The notes under the pieces: generated by a model | Told to the model about the DNA's origin: nothing | Seen by the model: only the letters and a program-made list of their open reading frames with translations | Databases searched by the model: none | Translations under genes and position numbers: made by a program | From: JANXXV01 sp038200305 | GTDB taxonomy: Bacteria > Acidobacteriota > Terriglobia > Bryobacterales > Bryobacteraceae | DNA length: 8,726 nucleotides | Reading direction: 5' to 3' | Assembly: GCA_038200305.1 (NCBI GenBank) | Contig: JBBPYD010000212.1 | Span: 1-8,726, forward strand | In this document: positions 6,425 to 8,726 of the stretch, piece by piece | Layout of the letters: every line of letters begins with the position of its first letter | Position numbering within the stretch: the first letter of the stretch is position 1

Positions 6425-7309
6425 TCAGGCGAGTTGAAGCCCTCGAATCACCACTTCCAAATACTCCCGGGATCGCCGCGCCAACGCGTCGACTCCTTCA
6501 GGGGCGGATGGCCGCGGCAAAAGGGGCTCGAAGATGTTTTCGCATACCAGAGGAATCTTGCGCCCGGTATGCATCAGAGCCATCAGCAGTTTGTAGTGAT
6601 CGATTTCTCCAAACCCCGGGCCGCAGTCCTGGCTCTTGGGCGTGTTCCTGTGATCCTTAATCGCAAAGGCGCGCACGTCTTGCCAGCAAGCTTGAATGTC
6701 GGGGATGGGGTCCAGTTTCTCGTAATCGAGCACATTACCCGCGTCATAACACATCTTCACGCCTTCATCGGCCACGTCAGCCAGAATGCGAGAGCAGAGC
6801 CGGCCCGTTCCGGTATTGCCACCATGCTGTTTGATGACGACTGTCACGTTGTTCGCGCGAGCTACAGGTCCAAGTTGCTTCAGCGTGGCGATCCAGGGTT
6901 CCAAGGCGCCTGCCGTGGTCTTCCCGAACGTGATCAGATACGGGATGCCCGCCGCGCCAGCCTGCTCGATTTTGCGTGTGTGTTTTGCGGCCGAGTCCGC
7001 CGCTTCCACGTTGACAGTCGAGAACATCATGACGGGTTCAAGGCCCATCTCGCGGCACCGCGCGGCAAGTATCCGCGCCGCCGAGGGTGGCGCATCGTTA
7101 TCCATTACCGGTACGCGTTCGTGAGTGGTCCCCCATCCGACATAACGATACCCGGCGCTCTTTATACCCTGAAGCGCGCGATTTAGCGGGAAAGCCGAAT
7201 ACGTAATGGTCATACATCCGATCTGAAATTCGGTGGGGCCGATCTGGGCAAAAAGAGGAGTAGCGGCCGCAGCGAACAGCGCCTCACGCCGGGTCCATTC
7301 TGGTCTCAT
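6425..7309 (-). CDS. Exported xylose-isomerase-like TIM-barrel protein (sugar phosphate isomerase/epimerase family)
   Basis: The 294-residue protein belongs to the AP-endonuclease-2 / sugar isomerase TIM-barrel superfamily. It starts with a Tat-like signal (TRREAL, residues 6-11, then FAAAATPLFAQ). Recognisable stretches are QIGCMTITYSAF (29-40), KSAGYRYVGWG (50-60), VIKQHGGNTG (158-167, H162), CYDAGN (187-192, D189), AIKDHR (216-221), GFGEIDHYKLL (232-242) and VCENIFEP (255-262, E257). D189 and E257 are plausible metal ligands. The usual His of the HxKD motif is Ala216, though H220 follows closely. In 3-keto-glycoside loci such proteins take part in cleaving or rearranging the keto-sugar. 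I chose the ATG at 7309; an upstream in-frame ATG at 7537 would cover 197 bp of the divergent oxidoreductase and lacks family sequence. Its stop is 2 bp from the restored stop of the gene at 5305. Confidence 0.85.
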   Translation of the reverse strand: MRPEWTRREALFAAAATPLFAQIGPTEFQIGCMTITYSAFPLNRALQGIKSAGYRYVGWGTTHERVPVMDNDAPPSAARILAARCREMGLEPVMMFSTVNVEAADSAAKHTRKIEQAGAAGIPYLITFGKTTAGALEPWIATLKQLGPVARANNVTVVIKQHGGNTGTGRLCSRILADVADEGVKMCYDAGNVLDYEKLDPIPDIQACWQDVRAFAIKDHRNTPKSQDCGPGFGEIDHYKLLMALMHTGRKIPLVCENIFEPLLPRPSAPEGVDALARRSREYLEVVIRGLQLA

Positions 7310-7340
7310 GCCGCTGATGCTAACATGACCTGGAGTAACT
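7310..7340. promoter_or_regulatory. Very short divergent spacer between TIM-barrel and oxidoreductase genes
   Basis: The two start codons are 31 bp apart. GGAG (7332-7335), 5 nt before the plus-strand ATG, is a good ribosome binding site. The minus-strand gene has none visible. A weak plus-strand -10, TAACAT (7321-7326), has no convincing -35. Promoters must extend into the coding sequence of the opposite gene. Confidence 0.3.
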
Positions 7341-8456
7341 ATGAAGACCCATCGACGTGAATTCCTTCTAACGTCAGCGGCAGCTTTGGCTGCGCAGGCG
7401 GCCACACCCGATCGGGAGATCAGGACCGCCATGATTGGCATCGGCCACCGCGGCAGCACGCTGATGACACAGGTTCTTGCGCAACCAAACGTAAAGATTG
7501 CGGCCATTTGCGATATAGACGCGCAGGCCCGCGACAACGCTCAGAGTGCGGCAAAGCGCGATAACCCGCGCTCATTTGCGGATTACCGGCAGGTGTTGGA
7601 CCTCAAGGAAGTGGATGCTGTGGTGGTTGCAACACCGTGCTATTTGCACGCTCCCATGGCTGCAGCCGCGCTCGAAGCCGGCAAGTACATCTATTGCGAG
7701 AAGCCGGTCGGCATCACGCCCGAGCAGGTTGCGGCGGTGCTCGCGGCGTCGCGAAAGGCAAAAACATTTTTGCAAATCGGCCAGCAGCTACGGTACGTCG
7801 CGAGCCTCAGGAGCGTTATCCAGCAGGTGCGGGACGGCATCATCGGCCAGCCTTATGTTATTCGCGCGAATCGCGATAGCACGCCGTTATCGCCGCAGGC
7901 GGAAAGCGCGCGGCCAGAGTGGTACAAGGACGTGAAGCGCTCCGGGGACCTCATTGTTGAGAATGCCGTACACAATCTGGACGTGTGCAATTGGGTGGCG
8001 GACAGCAGACCCACAAGCGCCTACGGACATGGCAAGAAATATTTCCCTACTCCACAGCCCGCGGGCACGCTCATGATGGACGGGTTCTGTGTCGAATATA
8101 TTTACGACAACGACATGCACCTCGACTATAGCCAGCTGTATATGCACCCGCGCACGTTGAAAGACCTGCCAAGCGGCCAGTGGTATTTCATCATGGGCGA
8201 GAAAGGAACCGTTGACCTGACCAAGGGCGTTTTCTATGGACTCGATGGCAGCGAGCCGCGTAGCCTGATCCCCGCGGACCAGCGGGGTGAAAAAGAGGAC
8301 GCGATGACTCAGTTTTTCGCATGCATTCGCGAAAACCGGCCGCCCGTCGCAGACATAAAAATCGCCGCCACGGCCGCCCTCACGGCCATTCTAGGCCGTG
8401 AGGCAATATACCGCCGGAAATCGGTCACGTGGAAAGAACTGGGCGTCGAGGTTTAG
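7341..8456 (+). CDS. Tat-exported Gfo/Idh/MocA oxidoreductase
   Basis: This intact 371-residue NAD(P)-dependent sugar dehydrogenase is a paralogue of the frameshifted gene at 5305. A clear twin-arginine signal (HRREFLL, residues 4-10, then AAALAAQAA) suggests export in folded form with bound cofactor, as known for glucose-fructose oxidoreductase. Motifs are GIGHRGS (33-39) in the Rossmann fold, CDID (57-60) at the end of the second strand, EKPVG (120-124) with the catalytic Lys121, and VENAVHNLDVCNW (206-218; H211, D214). The C-terminal domain ends in a REA helix and WKELGVEV. In a 3-keto-glycoside pathway one such enzyme would oxidise C3 of the sugar; a second could act on another substrate or in reverse. 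GGAG lies 5 nt before the ATG. It diverges from the TIM-barrel gene 31 bp away. Confidence 0.92.
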   Translation: MKTHRREFLLTSAAALAAQAATPDREIRTAMIGIGHRGSTLMTQVLAQPNVKIAAICDIDAQARDNAQSAAKRDNPRSFADYRQVLDLKEVDAVVVATPCYLHAPMAAAALEAGKYIYCEKPVGITPEQVAAVLAASRKAKTFLQIGQQLRYVASLRSVIQQVRDGIIGQPYVIRANRDSTPLSPQAESARPEWYKDVKRSGDLIVENAVHNLDVCNWVADSRPTSAYGHGKKYFPTPQPAGTLMMDGFCVEYIYDNDMHLDYSQLYMHPRTLKDLPSGQWYFIMGEKGTVDLTKGVFYGLDGSEPRSLIPADQRGEKEDAMTQFFACIRENRPPVADIKIAATAALTAILGREAIYRRKSVTWKELGVEV

Positions 8457-8479
8457 CGCGGCGCCTCCAACCGGCGCTA
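8454..8479. terminator. Small inverted repeat spanning two convergent stop codons
   Basis: TAGCGC (8454-8459) and GCGCTA (8474-8479) are perfect inverted arms around a 14-base loop. The left arm contains the TAG stop of the oxidoreductase and the right arm contains the complement of the TAG stop of the TonB-receptor fragment. A competing stem, GCGCC (8461-8465) with GGCGC (8473-8477), overlaps it. There is no T-run on either side, so any terminator activity would be weak. Confidence 0.25.
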
Positions 8480-8605
8480 CCACTCAAGGCGTAGCGAAAG
8501 CTGGATAATTCGGGGCGGATTGCTCTGCAGACTTAGATCCTGCAGGCCCGTCGTAGCGTTAGGAGCAACATCCACCGGATGATTAAACCTAAATCCGGCA
8601 GTTAA
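8477..8605 (-). pseudogene. 3'-terminal fragment of a TonB-dependent receptor gene
   Basis: Read on the minus strand, the last ~40 codons give FNHPVDVAPN, then GLQDLSLQSN, then PPRIIQLSLRLEW and a TAG stop (8479-8477). The 'FNHP ... RIIQL.LRLE' pattern is the usual last beta-strand of the large carboxypeptidase-regulatory-like TonB receptors abundant in Acidobacteria. Upstream, the expected 'EFFN.FNHP' strand is replaced by PLWLTAGFR and the frame closes at a stop complement at 8615-8617. Similarity therefore ends at about 8595-8610, well inside the window, rather than running off its edge. I infer that the gene was cut by an insertion, deletion or assembly join. An intact receptor would import the substrate across the outer membrane, but nothing here shows that one exists. 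Confidence 0.55.
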
Positions 8606-8726
8606 CCAAAGCGGTCAAGGGCAAATGGGCTGGGTCGGGCGACTGGGATTTGAGCCAATCGCGAAAAATGAAGCGCAGGAGCCAGCGCCAGCGTTGATTG
8701 ACGGTGAAGCGCTCCGCGGTTCGCCC
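8589..8726 (-). CDS. Unidentified partial reading frame at the right edge
   Basis: A frame entering from the right edge stays open for 45 codons and stops at TAG (8591-8589), inside the TonB-receptor remnant. It reads RTAERFTVNQRWRWLLRF, then RDWLKSQSPDPAHLPLTALV, a basic, Trp-rich stretch. I do not recognise it. Because its last codons cross into receptor-derived DNA, it may be the tail of a gene on an inserted element. It could equally be a chance open frame. Confidence 0.25.
   Translation of the reverse strand, partial: GRTAERFTVNQRWRWLLRFIFRDWLKSQSPDPAHLPLTALVNCRI

Noticed and set aside
6392..7186. Plus-strand open frame of 264 codons
   Set aside because: It is antisense to the TIM-barrel gene and begins inside the restored end of the oxidoreductase. 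No domain is visible.
7310..7537. N-terminal extension of the TIM-barrel gene
   Set aside because: It overlaps the oxidoreductase start by 197 bp and would place 76 unrelated residues before a clear Tat signal.
1..8726. CRISPR arrays, tRNA or rRNA genes
   Set aside because: No regularly spaced repeats and no cloverleaf or rRNA-like stretch were seen on reading both strands. A covariance-model search would settle small RNAs.

Overview
The window looks like chromosomal accessory DNA from a soil-type Acidobacterium (Bryobacter / Candidatus Solibacter-like). This rests on the mix of Tat-exported Gfo/Idh/MocA oxidoreductases, a secreted DUF1080 protein, an exported sugar-isomerase-like TIM barrel, and a TonB-receptor tail ending in an acidobacterial-style 'PPRIIQLSLRLEW'. 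The taxonomic call is inference. No RNA gene, CRISPR array or replication origin is visible.

Layout. Positions 1-91 hold a GC-rich hairpin and two 9-bp direct repeats that resemble an insertion-sequence end. A divergent pair of COG3618 amidohydrolases follows. The minus-strand copy (92-1084) has lost two expected active-site residues, while the plus-strand copy (1138-2028) keeps them. The plus-strand gene continues into a secreted protein made of three fused RidA/YjgF domains (2044-3267). Convergent with it is a minus-strand operon, DUF1080 hydrolase (5159-4536) then MFS transporter (4525-3260). Divergent from that operon is a Gfo/Idh/MocA oxidoreductase (5305-6422) carrying an apparent one-base frameshift near its end. 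Next come a minus-strand xylose-isomerase-like TIM barrel (7309-6425) and a second, intact Gfo/Idh/MocA paralogue (7341-8456). The right edge holds only the last ~40 codons of a TonB-receptor-like gene, joined to unrelated sequence.

Working model. DUF1080 proteins, Gfo/Idh/MocA dehydrogenases and TIM-barrel 'isomerases' together form the known 3-keto-glycoside route: oxidation of a glycoside at C3, then cleavage of the activated bond. Here every one of these enzymes has an export signal, mostly Tat-like, so the chemistry probably happens in the periplasm. The MFS permease would import products. The amidohydrolases could open sugar lactones, and the RidA protein could remove a reactive intermediate. 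The substrate cannot be read from the sequence.

The genes are packed tightly. Two convergent pairs overlap or nearly touch (3260-3267 and 6422/6425). Three divergent pairs share short spacers. Only the 5160-5304 spacer has a recognisable promoter and operator-like layout.
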